DNA of 64,000 bases from Pseudomonas baetica. Lineage in GTDB: Bacteria; Pseudomonadota; Gammaproteobacteria; Pseudomonadales; Pseudomonadaceae. Within the stretch, counting starts at the first letter, position 1. The number at the start of each line of letters is the position of its first letter. The notes beneath the pieces were generated by a model. That model was not told where the DNA came from and searched no databases. It saw only the letters and a list, made by a program, of their open reading frames with translations. The position numbers and the translations under genes are program-made. Location of the stretch: positions 62,001 to 126,000 of the forward strand of contig NZ_JAIHLQ010000019.1 in assembly GCF_019733355.1 (NCBI RefSeq), written 5' to 3'. This document shows, piece by piece, positions 42,359 through 51,585 of the stretch.

Positions 42359-43978
42359 ATGAGCCTGTCCCTCCTGAGCCGCTACGCCTTCTTTGCCGTC
42401 TGCGTGATATTCACTCTCGCCAGCCTGCCTTTCCTCGAACACGACTGGCTTTGGCCGATCACTGCCGTGACCGGCGTATTGAGCCTGGTCGGCCTGTTCG
42501 ACTTGATGCAGAGCCCGCACGCGGTACGCCGCAATTACCCGATCCTGGGCAACATTCGATACCTGGTCGAAGGCATCCGCCCGGAAATTCGCCAATACCT
42601 GCTCGAGTCCGACAGCGACGCCCTGCCCTTCTCCCGCGCCCAGCGTTCGCTGGTGTACTCGCGGGCGAAGAATGAAAGCGCCGACAAACCGTTCGGCACG
42701 CTGATCGACGTGTATCAATCGGGTTTCGAATTCATCGGCCACTCGATGCGCCCGGCGCCGTTGAGCGACCCCAGCAGTTTCCGCGTCACCGTCGGCGGCC
42801 CGCAGTGCACTCAACCGTACTCGGCGTCGGTGTTCAACATCTCGGCGATGAGCTTCGGCTCGCTCAGCGCCAACGCGATTCGCGCACTCAATCAGGGCGC
42901 GAAACTCGGCAACTTCGCCCACGACACCGGTGAAGGCAGCATCAGCCCGTATCACCGCGAAAACGGCGGCGACCTGACCTGGGAACTGGGCAGCGGCTAC
43001 TTCGGTTGCCGCACCAGCGACGGCCGTTTCGACCCGGAACGCTTCGCCACGCAAGCGCAAAACCCGCAAGTGCGGATGATCGAAATCAAGATGAGCCAAG
43101 GCGCCAAACCCGGCCACGGCGGGATTCTGCCCAAGCACAAAGTCACCCGGGAAATCGCCGAGACTCGCGGCATCATGATGGGCGAAGACTGCGTCTCGCC
43201 GTCACGCCACAGTGCGTTTTCCACGCCAATCGAAATGATGCATTTCATCCAGCAACTGCGTGAACTGTCCGGCGGCAAACCGGTGGGCTTCAAGTTCTGC
43301 CTCGGCCACCCGTGGGAGTTCATGGGCATCGCCAAAGCCATGCTCGAAACCGGCATCCTTCCCGACTTCATCGTCGTCGACGGCAAGGAAGGCGGCACCG
43401 GCGCGGCCCCTGTGGAATTCACCGACCACATCGGCGTGCCGATGCGCGAAGGTCTGCTGTTCGTCCACAACACCCTGGTCGGCCTGAACCTGCGCGACAA
43501 GATCAAACTCGGCGCCAGCGGCAAGATCGTCAGCGCCTTCGACATCGCCAGCGTGCTGGCCATCGGCGCCGATTGGGCCAACTCCGCGCGCGGCTTCATG
43601 TTCGCCATCGGCTGCATCCAGTCGCAAAGCTGCCACACCAATAAATGCCCGACCGGCGTCGCCACTCAGGATGCCTTGCGCCAACGCGCACTGGTCGTGC
43701 CGGACAAGGCGCAGCGTGTGTTCAACTTCCATCGCAACACGTTGAAGGCTTTGGCGGAAATGCTCGCAGCGGCCGGACTGGAACACCCTTCGCAACTGTC
43801 GGCCAAGCACCTGGTACGACGCATGTCGGCGACCGAGATCAAACTGTTCTCGCAACTGCATGTGTTTTTGAAGCCGGGGGAATTGCTCACCGGGGAAGTG
43901 AACGGCGAGTTTTACTCGCGGATGTGGCAGATGGCGCGGGCAGACAGTTTTGAGCCGATGGAAGTGGCAGTGCCGTAA
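42359..43978 (+). CDS. FMN-binding glutamate synthase-like protein
   Basis: This is a 539-residue protein. Two hydrophobic segments occur at about 5-50, followed by the FMN-barrel domain of glutamate synthase. Landmarks are NISAMSFGSLSANAI, GAKPGHGGILPKHKV, VVDGKEGGTGAAP and the iron-sulfur cluster region CIQSQSCHTNKCPTGVATQ. It lacks the amidotransferase and FAD-binding parts, so it is not a full GOGAT. The membrane anchor and the separate FMN domain are typical of this family in Pseudomonas; its true reaction is unknown. It is followed by an 11-bp hairpin and a convergent gene. Confidence 0.92.
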   Translation: MSLSLLSRYAFFAVCVIFTLASLPFLEHDWLWPITAVTGVLSLVGLFDLMQSPHAVRRNYPILGNIRYLVEGIRPEIRQYLLESDSDALPFSRAQRSLVYSRAKNESADKPFGTLIDVYQSGFEFIGHSMRPAPLSDPSSFRVTVGGPQCTQPYSASVFNISAMSFGSLSANAIRALNQGAKLGNFAHDTGEGSISPYHRENGGDLTWELGSGYFGCRTSDGRFDPERFATQAQNPQVRMIEIKMSQGAKPGHGGILPKHKVTREIAETRGIMMGEDCVSPSRHSAFSTPIEMMHFIQQLRELSGGKPVGFKFCLGHPWEFMGIAKAMLETGILPDFIVVDGKEGGTGAAPVEFTDHIGVPMREGLLFVHNTLVGLNLRDKIKLGASGKIVSAFDIASVLAIGADWANSARGFMFAIGCIQSQSCHTNKCPTGVATQDALRQRALVVPDKAQRVFNFHRNTLKALAEMLAAAGLEHPSQLSAKHLVRRMSATEIKLFSQLHVFLKPGELLTGEVNGEFYSRMWQMARADSFEPMEVAVP

Positions 43979-43987
43979 TTGCACTTT

Positions 43988-44017
43988 GGCGTACCTACGC
44001 TATTGAGTAGGTACGCC
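43988..44017. terminator. Convergent hairpin
   Basis: GGCGTACCTAC and GTAGGTACGCC form a perfect 11-bp stem with an 8-nt loop in the 50-bp gap between two convergent genes. It lacks a T run but is well placed to end transcripts from both sides. Confidence 0.7.
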
Positions 44018-44028
44018 CCTCTCCGAGC

Positions 44029-45450
44029 CTATGGTTTCAGTGAGCGAAACTCCAACAAGCGCACCTCATTCAGTTCTTCCTTGCTGATAAGTACAGCGTT
44101 GAACTGCTTTAAAAAAACCTCATCCGACTCCAGGCTTGGAATATATGTTGTTTCCAGAACATAAAATTTTTCCGGCGACCGCATAGCGTTCAGGTCGGAC
44201 GCAATTTTTTTGAAATCTCCAACATGCACAGGGGACCCTAGCAACTTGAAATACACTCCAAACTGAATATCATCACTCGAATAAACCGGAACACCATGAC
44301 CTTTACTGATAGCCGACTCGACAATTTCACGCATTTGCATACTATTAAAAGCCGGGTTCTGCCCCTGCACAAATTTACTGCCGCCCTTAAACACCGGTGT
44401 TGCAGAAAAGCATAAAAACACAACAAGCACTAACATCCTGACTGCTTTATCTTCGATACCCTCGATAGCAAAAGCAATCAACAACAATACAACCGGCAGT
44501 AAAACAATAAAATTTCGAACGGTTGTCACAGGCGTAAAATAAACAGAGCATACATACGGCACCACCACACCTAACATCAACCAGAACGCCAGCAGCCGAA
44601 AGGCTTCTTTTTTTCGCTCACTTACTGTCAGCGACACGAATCCGGCAATGAACATTATTGCCGCCATGAATGCCAAAAATGCATTGCCAAAATATTCAGA
44701 AAAAACCACAAAGAAAAAAGTTTCGCCCGGGGGGCGAATCCAGAAGTCTTGGCGACCGAAGGCCATTTCCGTATACGACAGCCCCGGAAGGACGGTTAAA
44801 ACGGTAAAAAAACCTGCGCCCAAAAACCTATAAAAAATATCGAGGGCAAGGTCTTTTTTCAGCAACATGTAGAGTGCAAGACACGCCTGAGAAAACACCG
44901 CCAGATAACCAAAATAATGGGTATTTACCAACATGGCAGAAACAACAAAATAACCCAAAAAATCAATAAATCCGGACTGCCTGACACAACGTATAAATAG
45001 CCAAAAGGACACAACCGTTAAAAACACCAAAAGCGCATAAGAGCGAGTTTCATTAGAGTATCGAATCAGGAAATAATTAACTGCCACAAGCCAGGCAAAC
45101 AGAACACCTACCTGTTGATCAAACAGTTTGCGCCCCAAAAAAAACACACTCGGAATCAATAACACACCGAGGGAAGCTGACAGATATCGCCCTGTAAACT
45201 CCCCAAAGCCAAAGCAATGATAATAGACCCATAGCAAAACCTGATAACACGGGGGATGAACGTCACTTAAAGTCGCGCGATAAACATCAACAAAATGATG
45301 ATCAGGATCACTGACCGAAACGCTAAAGGCCTCATCAAGCCAGAGACCTCCAGAATCAATATGACGCAATCGCAAATAAACCCCTACCAACATCGCTGCT
45401 ACCAGTGACATATAAACCGCTAGCGGTCTGCTCTCAAGTTTAAACTTCAT
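44029..45450 (-). CDS. GT-C-type membrane glycosyltransferase (family 39-like)
   Basis: This is a 473-residue polytopic protein with about ten hydrophobic helices and a soluble C-terminal tail. Early acidic residues in GGLWLDEAFS and a later DVHPPCYQVLLW match the first loops of GT-C enzymes using polyprenyl-phosphate sugar donors. The coding sequence is clearly AT-richer than the surrounding genes, with long A/T runs, which suggests transfer. It is the last gene of the minus-strand locus that begins at 51944. It could transfer a polyprenyl-linked sugar in the periplasm; the acceptor is unknown. Confidence 0.78.
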   Translation of the reverse strand: MKFKLESRPLAVYMSLVAAMLVGVYLRLRHIDSGGLWLDEAFSVSVSDPDHHFVDVYRATLSDVHPPCYQVLLWVYYHCFGFGEFTGRYLSASLGVLLIPSVFFLGRKLFDQQVGVLFAWLVAVNYFLIRYSNETRSYALLVFLTVVSFWLFIRCVRQSGFIDFLGYFVVSAMLVNTHYFGYLAVFSQACLALYMLLKKDLALDIFYRFLGAGFFTVLTVLPGLSYTEMAFGRQDFWIRPPGETFFFVVFSEYFGNAFLAFMAAIMFIAGFVSLTVSERKKEAFRLLAFWLMLGVVVPYVCSVYFTPVTTVRNFIVLLPVVLLLIAFAIEGIEDKAVRMLVLVVFLCFSATPVFKGGSKFVQGQNPAFNSMQMREIVESAISKGHGVPVYSSDDIQFGVYFKLLGSPVHVGDFKKIASDLNAMRSPEKFYVLETTYIPSLESDEVFLKQFNAVLISKEELNEVRLLEFRSLKP

Positions 45451-45491
45451 TCCCTTATTGCTCCTGATTAGTCACGCGACTTGATCATTCC

Positions 45492-46439
45492 CTATATATC
45501 GACCTTTATTCTCGACAACGCCACAGCGCCTACCCCAACCGCGAGCCACAACGTCGCCAACCGCAACAACATCGTCGCCGCAATCGCATCCGGCAACGCC
45601 ACGTCACCCGACACCAGTAACGTCACCATCACCGCTTCGGCACTGCCCAACCCGCCGGGCATAAAACTTAATGCCCCGGCCAACATGGAAACGGCATAAA
45701 TGAACATCGCGAATGTCAGAGGTATACCCGCGCCCATGGCATTGAGAATCCAGTAAAACGCCAGCGCTTCCAGCCCCCAGGTCAGAAGACTCAACAACGT
45801 CGCGCCGATCTGGCGACGTGGGGTGTGGCAACTGTGGGACTGGTGCAACACATGAACGACATGACGCAACAGGCGGGGAAACCAGCCGCTCCTTTGTTCG
45901 ACCCGCCGATCAAGGGCACTGACAAGACCTGGTCGGGACACCAGCAAGACGCTGCACGCCAATAGCACCAGACAGGCGACGATCATCGACAACCATTCGG
46001 GATGCGCGCTCAGGCCGAACAAGGCCAATGCCACCATCGCCAGCAAATCCGACAGGCGCTCACTGAACAGCGCGGCAAAACTGTGTGGATAAGGCACGTC
46101 CCACCGCCTGAGCAAAACCCCGCGCAACGCCTCGCCAGCCTTGCCGGGGGTGGTGGTCAAGGCGAATCCTGCCAGATAGATTTTCAGACTCGGCCACCAA
46201 GGCAGTGGATGGCGCAGGGCATTGAGATAGATCTGCCAACGCAAAAATCGCAAACCGTAGCCAAGTAGAACCAGCCCGACGATTTGCCCACCCTGCCACC
46301 ACCCCACTCGACTGACGGCCGCGCTCACGGCCGACCACCCACCCCACAGGGAAACAGCCAGGTACGCGAGGGCGGAGCAGACCACCGAACCGATCAGCAC
46401 CCGATAGCGCCACCCGGAGAGCATCAGCGCCTGGTTCAT
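45492..46439 (-). CDS. UPF0104/lysylphosphatidylglycerol-synthase-TM-like membrane protein
   Basis: This is a 315-residue integral membrane protein with seven to eight helices. The family motifs LRFLRWQIYL, TTTPGKAGEALRG, LFSERLSDLLAM and SFMPGGLGSAEAV are present, as in the flippase-like half of MprF and the AglD-type proteins. I chose the ATG at 46439, which overlaps the stop of the SDR gene by ATGA; a frame to 46496 lies inside that gene. In this locus it may move a polyprenyl-linked sugar across the membrane, which is inference only. Confidence 0.88.
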   Translation of the reverse strand: MNQALMLSGWRYRVLIGSVVCSALAYLAVSLWGGWSAVSAAVSRVGWWQGGQIVGLVLLGYGLRFLRWQIYLNALRHPLPWWPSLKIYLAGFALTTTPGKAGEALRGVLLRRWDVPYPHSFAALFSERLSDLLAMVALALFGLSAHPEWLSMIVACLVLLACSVLLVSRPGLVSALDRRVEQRSGWFPRLLRHVVHVLHQSHSCHTPRRQIGATLLSLLTWGLEALAFYWILNAMGAGIPLTFAMFIYAVSMLAGALSFMPGGLGSAEAVMVTLLVSGDVALPDAIAATMLLRLATLWLAVGVGAVALSRIKVDI

Positions 46440-47176
46440 AGATTCAGCCTCTTGAAAATCGGCTGCGGTATGGCCCGAATCAACCACATGATCCACGCCC
46501 AGAATCCGGGTACATAAAGCACCGTCCTCTTGCGTTCAATACCTGAAACGATTCGTCGGGCAACGGCATCCGGTTGCGCAATCAGCAGCGCCGGTATCGC
46601 CAGCCCTTGAGTCATCGGCGTATCGACAAAACCGGGTTTGATAGTGATCACGTGCACTCCCGATTTGAACAAGCGTGCGCGCAACCCCTCGCAAAACGCG
46701 GTAACCGCCGCTTTGGCTGCGCCATACACATAATTGGAAGGGCGTCCGCGATCGCCGGCAACGGATGAAATGACGGCTAACGTGCCACGGCGCTGAACGG
46801 CCATGCCATTAGCCAACAGCGTCAGCAGGGTAATCACTGAAGTGGCGTTATTGGCAAATGCCTTCGCAGTCATCTCAACGGATTGTTCGCACTCACGTTG
46901 ATTCGGCAAGGTGCCGTAGGCAATCAGGCAGATATCCACTGTCTGCAACGTCGTCAGGCAGCGCTCGAACATGACGGTGTGTTCGGCGGTATTGCTGACG
47001 TCCATCACATGCGGTGTCACCGCTCGCGCACCTCGGGCCTGCAGATCAGCGCAGGTTTGCTGCAGCTTTTGCCCATCCCTGGCGACGAGAAAAAACTCGC
47101 TCCGTTCAGCCGCCCACAGTCGCGCGCAGGCGCTGGCAATGGCCGATGTGGCGCCCACAATCAATATTTTTTTCAT
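46436..47176 (-). CDS. SDR reductase, DprE2-like
   Basis: This is a 246-residue short-chain dehydrogenase. It shows the NAD(P) motif ILIVGATSAIASACA, the NNATSV segment with the catalytic Asn, VISSVAGDRGRPSNYVYGAAK with Ser and YxxxK, and a C-terminal membrane-associating stretch. The short TSAIA form and neighbouring FAD oxidase match the DprE2 class, which reduces the 2-keto intermediate in decaprenyl-phosphoryl-ribose epimerisation. It overlaps both neighbours by ATGA. Confidence 0.88.
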   Translation of the reverse strand: MKKILIVGATSAIASACARLWAAERSEFFLVARDGQKLQQTCADLQARGARAVTPHVMDVSNTAEHTVMFERCLTTLQTVDICLIAYGTLPNQRECEQSVEMTAKAFANNATSVITLLTLLANGMAVQRRGTLAVISSVAGDRGRPSNYVYGAAKAAVTAFCEGLRARLFKSGVHVITIKPGFVDTPMTQGLAIPALLIAQPDAVARRIVSGIERKRTVLYVPGFWAWIMWLIRAIPQPIFKRLNL

Positions 47177-48531
47177 CGCAGAACTCGCTGCCAGAAACGG
47201 GAAATCAGGGCCGGGTCGCGCAGTGCTTCCACTTGCTCCCAGGCGGGATAGGCTTGGCGAAAATCACTGCCGCTCATGTGGGCGTCTTTCGCTGGGTACA
47301 AACGGCCATGCGCTTCGCGGACGATGGCATCCAGACGCGGCAAGAGCTTTTTCGTCAGGGCATTGTTCTGCGCAAAATCCAATGCCAGTGAAGTGCCCGG
47401 CATTGGAAAGGACAGCAGCCCGGGGGACGCCATATCGCCGCAGCGCTTGAGTACAGCGAGAAAGGAGCCGGAACCGCTGCGGGCGATGGAATTGAGTAGC
47501 TCGGACAAGGCTGCTTGCGCCACCGAGCTTGGCAAAACACACTGAAACTGCTGGAAGCCCTTGCGTCCGTAGATGCGGTTCCAGTGTTCGATGCCATCCA
47601 GTGGATAGAAAAACGGACTGTAGGCGACCGTCCGATATTGTCTGCTGGCCGGTTGTCGCTGCCAGTAATGACGGTTGAACAGTTTCAAAGTGAGCGGATT
47701 GATCAGCGACACCGGTGGCCGAATCGGCATGTGCAGCGAACGCGGTACTGCGGCCTGAAGTGCACCCGTTTCGCGATGATCGCCAGCGGTAAAAACACCG
47801 CGCCCTCGCGCATTGCCAGTGGCCAGACAGTCGATCCATGCAACGCTGTATTCGTGGCGGGCATCCATCTCGGCGGATAAGGCAAAGAAGTCATTCAGCC
47901 CCTCAAAACGAACCCGCGTGGTGTCGATCAGACTGGACTGGATCTTGCGTAGACGGATCTTCACCCAAGTGATGACGCCCGTCAGGCCCAGGCCACCCAG
48001 GGTGGCGGCAAACCACTGGGGATTCTCTTTTGGGGAACAGACCATCGGCGGTTGCATGGATCGGTGTAAACCAAAACTCACCACCGAATGGGCAAACGTA
48101 CCGCACCGGTGATGGTTCTTGCCGTGTACATCATTGGCCACGGCTCCGCCCAGCGTGACATGCCGCGTCCCGGGTGTGACCTGCAAAAACCAGCCATGGG
48201 GGATAGACAGCAGCAAAATCTCGCCCAAGGTCACTCCGGCCTCGGCGCAAATCTCACCGTTCTCCCAGTCAGCCTCGATGAAGCGACTCAAGGGACGTAA
48301 CTGCAACACATGATCACTGACGGCCAGACAGCTGTCGCCATAGCTGCGGCCATTGCCGAACGGCAACGTTGTGCCGTGGGTTTCGATCAACCGCTGCCAC
48401 TGCGATCCGACGTCAGTTTGCCAGTGGCAGGGGTGGCCGGTTTGCGGGGCAAAGGGGAAATTGCCCCATGACGAGAGTGACAAGGCCACGCGCGCTCGTT
48501 CATAACCGGCTTTCGCTGAATTACTCGACAT
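47173..48531 (-). CDS. FAD-dependent oxidase, DprE1-like
   Basis: This is a 452-residue flavoprotein of the VAO family. FAD-binding segments are PFGNGRSYGDSCLA and TPGTRHVTLGGAVANDVHGK, followed by NHHRCGTF. The HGKNHH signature and the C-terminal GRLYPAKDAHMS with a conserved Lys match DprE1, which oxidises C2 of decaprenyl-phosphoryl-ribose. I chose ATG 48531, overlapping the upstream gene by 11 bp. With the DprE2-like gene it should form a two-step epimerase converting a polyprenyl-phospho-ribose to the arabinose form. Confidence 0.9.
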   Translation of the reverse strand: MSSNSAKAGYERARVALSLSSWGNFPFAPQTGHPCHWQTDVGSQWQRLIETHGTTLPFGNGRSYGDSCLAVSDHVLQLRPLSRFIEADWENGEICAEAGVTLGEILLLSIPHGWFLQVTPGTRHVTLGGAVANDVHGKNHHRCGTFAHSVVSFGLHRSMQPPMVCSPKENPQWFAATLGGLGLTGVITWVKIRLRKIQSSLIDTTRVRFEGLNDFFALSAEMDARHEYSVAWIDCLATGNARGRGVFTAGDHRETGALQAAVPRSLHMPIRPPVSLINPLTLKLFNRHYWQRQPASRQYRTVAYSPFFYPLDGIEHWNRIYGRKGFQQFQCVLPSSVAQAALSELLNSIARSGSGSFLAVLKRCGDMASPGLLSFPMPGTSLALDFAQNNALTKKLLPRLDAIVREAHGRLYPAKDAHMSGSDFRQAYPAWEQVEALRDPALISRFWQRVLR

Positions 48532-49657
48532 AGTTGATCTCAAACTTATCGCTCGAATTCAGCGCACGAAACTCCGTCAGCACCGACTTAAGCTTGTCAG
48601 CGGATGCAGCGTCCACGGCATAAAGAGAGACAGAGTCCTGCGCTGAAGTGATATTCGGAACAGCCAGTTTCAGACGGGCAATCTTTATAAAATTCGCGGG
48701 CCGCTGACGGAACCAGCCATCATAAATAAAAGCGTATTTAACATTGTGTTGCTTCATCAAAGCGCCAATCCAAAGCGAGTTGCTTTCCGCGCGCTTCAAT
48801 TGCAACGCCTCATAACTCGCCAGACCGCCAAGATCCAATACATATTGATCGGTCGCCAATGAAACAAGCCCGAGATCATTAACTGCCAACGGCTCATTCA
48901 ACCGAGAGGCAATTTTTGACATTACGTATTGCTGGTTATTGATATTCGCCGACGCCCATGGGGTACTCAACGTCACGTAAAAAAGCCCAGTAAAGGCCAA
49001 TGGCAAACAACTGAAAACCATCACCATGCAGCGATCACTGAGATGCCTGCTACAGGCCGCTAGAAAAAACATGGCAATAAAAGCAAGCCAATAAATCTCA
49101 TATCGACCGTACCACCCCGTCTTGCCAAATAGTGTATGACATAGAGTGACACTTAACAGCAGCATGATCAGCGACGTTCTACCTGAGTAATACCAGCAGA
49201 ACATCAAGACGGCGAAGATAACCCACCCACCTTGCCTGCATTGATCCAGCGCATGTTCGGCAAGGGATTGCAGGCCAGAAATATCCGACTTTGCCAGTAC
49301 CGAAGAGGGTAATAACCCCAGCCCCAGGCTGTTCAGGAAAAAGCTGAAGGATGCCAGGGCCAGCAGTATCGCGATACCGCAATACAATGGTCTGCTGCGT
49401 TCACCATTCAACAAGAGATAAACCAATGTGGGCAATGAAATCGCCAAACCTTCGTAGCGTACCAATGGCAGTAAAAAAATCGCCAGGTAGAGAATATTTG
49501 GCAACTTTGTCTCTTCAATAAACTCCTTGCGCACCATGCCGGCGGCAATCAAGCTCGTCAGATAAACTTGCAGGCTATGCTCCATCCCGTTAAAAATCAG
49601 CCCGAAAATATTTATTGAAAAAAAAGCCCACACGTCACCACCAGAGGAAACTGACAT
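48521..49657 (-). CDS. GT-C glycosyltransferase, C-terminal fragment of a frameshifted gene
   Basis: This 378-codon frame encodes about eight hydrophobic helices and a soluble tail. Its first 13 residues are read in the wrong frame relative to the upstream fragment at 49612-50028. True homology begins at SINIFGLIFNGMEHSLQ, directly after the run of eight A (49618-49625 on the plus strand). The two pieces join as CGLFF-SINIFG, giving about 502 residues, a normal GT-C size. Either one base was lost in the run or the sequence has an error. It is AT-rich, like the gene at 44029. The likely donor is polyprenyl-phosphate linked. Confidence 0.7.
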   Translation of the reverse strand: MSVSSGGDVWAFFSINIFGLIFNGMEHSLQVYLTSLIAAGMVRKEFIEETKLPNILYLAIFLLPLVRYEGLAISLPTLVYLLLNGERSRPLYCGIAILLALASFSFFLNSLGLGLLPSSVLAKSDISGLQSLAEHALDQCRQGGWVIFAVLMFCWYYSGRTSLIMLLLSVTLCHTLFGKTGWYGRYEIYWLAFIAMFFLAACSRHLSDRCMVMVFSCLPLAFTGLFYVTLSTPWASANINNQQYVMSKIASRLNEPLAVNDLGLVSLATDQYVLDLGGLASYEALQLKRAESNSLWIGALMKQHNVKYAFIYDGWFRQRPANFIKIARLKLAVPNITSAQDSVSLYAVDAASADKLKSVLTEFRALNSSDKFEINYVE

Positions 49658-50028
49658 CTCAGACGCTTCAACAAATCAACCACCAACAGAAATGTCAGAA
49701 ACGCAAAAACAACATTGATCACCAACGGTACATAAAAAAACGCACGCCCCCACATTGAAAAAGGCGCGAGCATAAAAGGCCATATAATACTTGAGGATGG
49801 AGCGGAATACTCTCCAGCGTTTATGCCGTAATGCCCAGCCCATATATGTTTGGCCAGCGCCATATGGATATAAGGATCATCCAGCGTATAAATCATCACA
49901 CCATGGTTCATGACCAGGATCGATAGAAACAACAAACCTGTCGGTACAAAAAAAACCAATAGGGCAGTCGATAGCCCTGAAGCGCTCACAAGTGAGCGTG
50001 CGCAAACATGGGTGTTTATTTCACTCAT
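49612..50028 (-). CDS. GT-C glycosyltransferase, N-terminal fragment of a frameshifted gene
   Basis: This 138-codon frame carries the first helix and the first periplasmic loop of a GT-C enzyme, TLDDPYIHMALAKHIWAGHY, with the Asp pair expected for catalysis. NAGEYSAPSSSIIWPF and two further helices follow. It runs into a stop just after the homopolymer at 49618-49625, while the remaining helices continue in the next frame. Both fragments together make one gene. It begins 87 bp after the end of the HAD-UbiA gene. Confidence 0.75.
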   Translation of the reverse strand: MSEINTHVCARSLVSASGLSTALLVFFVPTGLLFLSILVMNHGVMIYTLDDPYIHMALAKHIWAGHYGINAGEYSAPSSSIIWPFMLAPFSMWGRAFFYVPLVINVVFAFLTFLLVVDLLKRLRCQFPLVVTCGLFFQ

Positions 50029-50115
50029 TGGCGAAGTCCTTTTCGAACCCGATTAATGAATCCCCAAACAGACCTGTCAATCGCCTTAGGCACTTTGTTC
50101 GTTGGTTGATCCGTT

Positions 50116-51585
50116 TCATGCCGCCGCCCAGAAAATCAGGCAGAACACCGCCCCCATCGCCAGACTCAAGCGATCGCGCAGTGCGAACACCACCGGGTCG
50201 TCATTCATTCGGCCGCGATGGGTCAGCAGCCAGATCCGGGTGATCCACAGCAGCAACACAGGGCAGGCAAGCCAGATCCATCGTGGATGCGCATAGAGCG
50301 CGATGGTCGCGCTGTCATGGATGTACAGCGCCAGCACCATGACGGTGAGATAACCGGACGCAGCGCCCAATGATGAAAGCATGGCCAGATCGGCGGGAAA
50401 GTAATCCCGGCCACCGGTTTTCCCGGTGATGCCACTGTGCAGGGCGACCAGCAGTTCGGCATAGCGTTTGACCAGCGCCAGACTCAAAAACATGAACATG
50501 GAGAAGGCCAGCATCCAGCCAGTCAATTCCAGTTCAAAAGCGGCGCCACCGGCAATGATGCGCAGGGTGTACAGCAGCGCCAGGGTAATCACGTCGAGCG
50601 CCATCAGCCGCTTCAACACCAGTGAATAAATCAGTGTCAGCACGTAATAGCAGGCGAGCACCGCCACGAATGAGCGAGGCAGCCAAACCCAGGCGCCCGT
50701 GAAGGACACCAGCAAGAGCAAAGGAAAAACCATCAACCCGGACTTGATCGACAAAGATCCACTGGCGAAGGGTCGATGGCGCTTGGTTGGATGCTTGCGA
50801 TCATCGGCAAGATCGAGCAGGTCATTGAGGACGTAGACACCCGATGCACACAATCCGAAAAACACGAAAGCCAGCACGCCGTGCCAAAGCGGCAGTGGAT
50901 TGGCCAGTTGATGGGCGGCGAGCAGAGGGACAAAAATCAGCGCGTTCTTCACCCATTGATGAATGCGCAAGGCTTTATACCAACTCCTGAATGTCGTCGC
51001 GTCAGAGCGGATCACCTGAGCAATGTTGCCCAGGTGCCGAATGGCACGCTCGACGCCCGGGAACGGATTGACGACATAGGCATGCCTGGCGGAGCGCCAT
51101 ATCGGCAGATCGTCGAATGAATTACCGACGTAGTCGAACCCTTCCTCACCGTACAACGTCACCAGCACATCACGTTTGTGCGCCCCTGACAGGTTGCGCT
51201 CAAGCGTCGTCCCCAACACCTCATCAAACACCTGAAGGTGCTCGGCAATGCGCACTGCCAATGAGTAGTGGCTGGCCGTAGCGAGGACTATTTTTCGGCC
51301 GCTGTTGCGTTGCGCCTCAATCATCCAGAGTACGTCGGGATCGTAGGGCAAGGTCGCGACATCGATGTCCGTTGATTGCGCCAACTGCTCTTTCAAATAC
51401 GCTTTGCCATGAGTGAGCCAGGCCAGCGGTTTCAGACATTGCAAAGGCTTGCTGCGCACAAAGGCCATTGCGCATTCGAACAGCAAATCGGACTTGAGGA
51501 GAGTGCCGTCCAGGTCGACCACGAAAGGTTGTGAAGTCACACGAGACTCGGACGCTGGAAGGCAATCAGTCACTGATACGTTCAT
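50116..51585 (-). CDS. HAD phosphatase-UbiA prenyltransferase fusion
   Basis: This is a 489-residue two-domain membrane protein. Residues about 20-200 are a HAD hydrolase: FVVDLDGTLLKSDL (motif I), KIVLATASHYSLAVRIAE (motif II) and DYVGNSFDDLPIW (motif III). Residues about 215-489 are a UbiA-type prenyltransferase with the Asp-rich NDLLDLADDRKHPTK and about eight helices. The UbiA part is of the decaprenyl-phosphate phosphoribosyltransferase group, which joins PRPP to polyprenyl phosphate. The HAD part could then remove the 5-phosphate. The ATG at 51585 overlaps the GtrA stop. Confidence 0.9.
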   Translation of the reverse strand: MNVSVTDCLPASESRVTSQPFVVDLDGTLLKSDLLFECAMAFVRSKPLQCLKPLAWLTHGKAYLKEQLAQSTDIDVATLPYDPDVLWMIEAQRNSGRKIVLATASHYSLAVRIAEHLQVFDEVLGTTLERNLSGAHKRDVLVTLYGEEGFDYVGNSFDDLPIWRSARHAYVVNPFPGVERAIRHLGNIAQVIRSDATTFRSWYKALRIHQWVKNALIFVPLLAAHQLANPLPLWHGVLAFVFFGLCASGVYVLNDLLDLADDRKHPTKRHRPFASGSLSIKSGLMVFPLLLLVSFTGAWVWLPRSFVAVLACYYVLTLIYSLVLKRLMALDVITLALLYTLRIIAGGAAFELELTGWMLAFSMFMFLSLALVKRYAELLVALHSGITGKTGGRDYFPADLAMLSSLGAASGYLTVMVLALYIHDSATIALYAHPRWIWLACPVLLLWITRIWLLTHRGRMNDDPVVFALRDRLSLAMGAVFCLIFWAAA

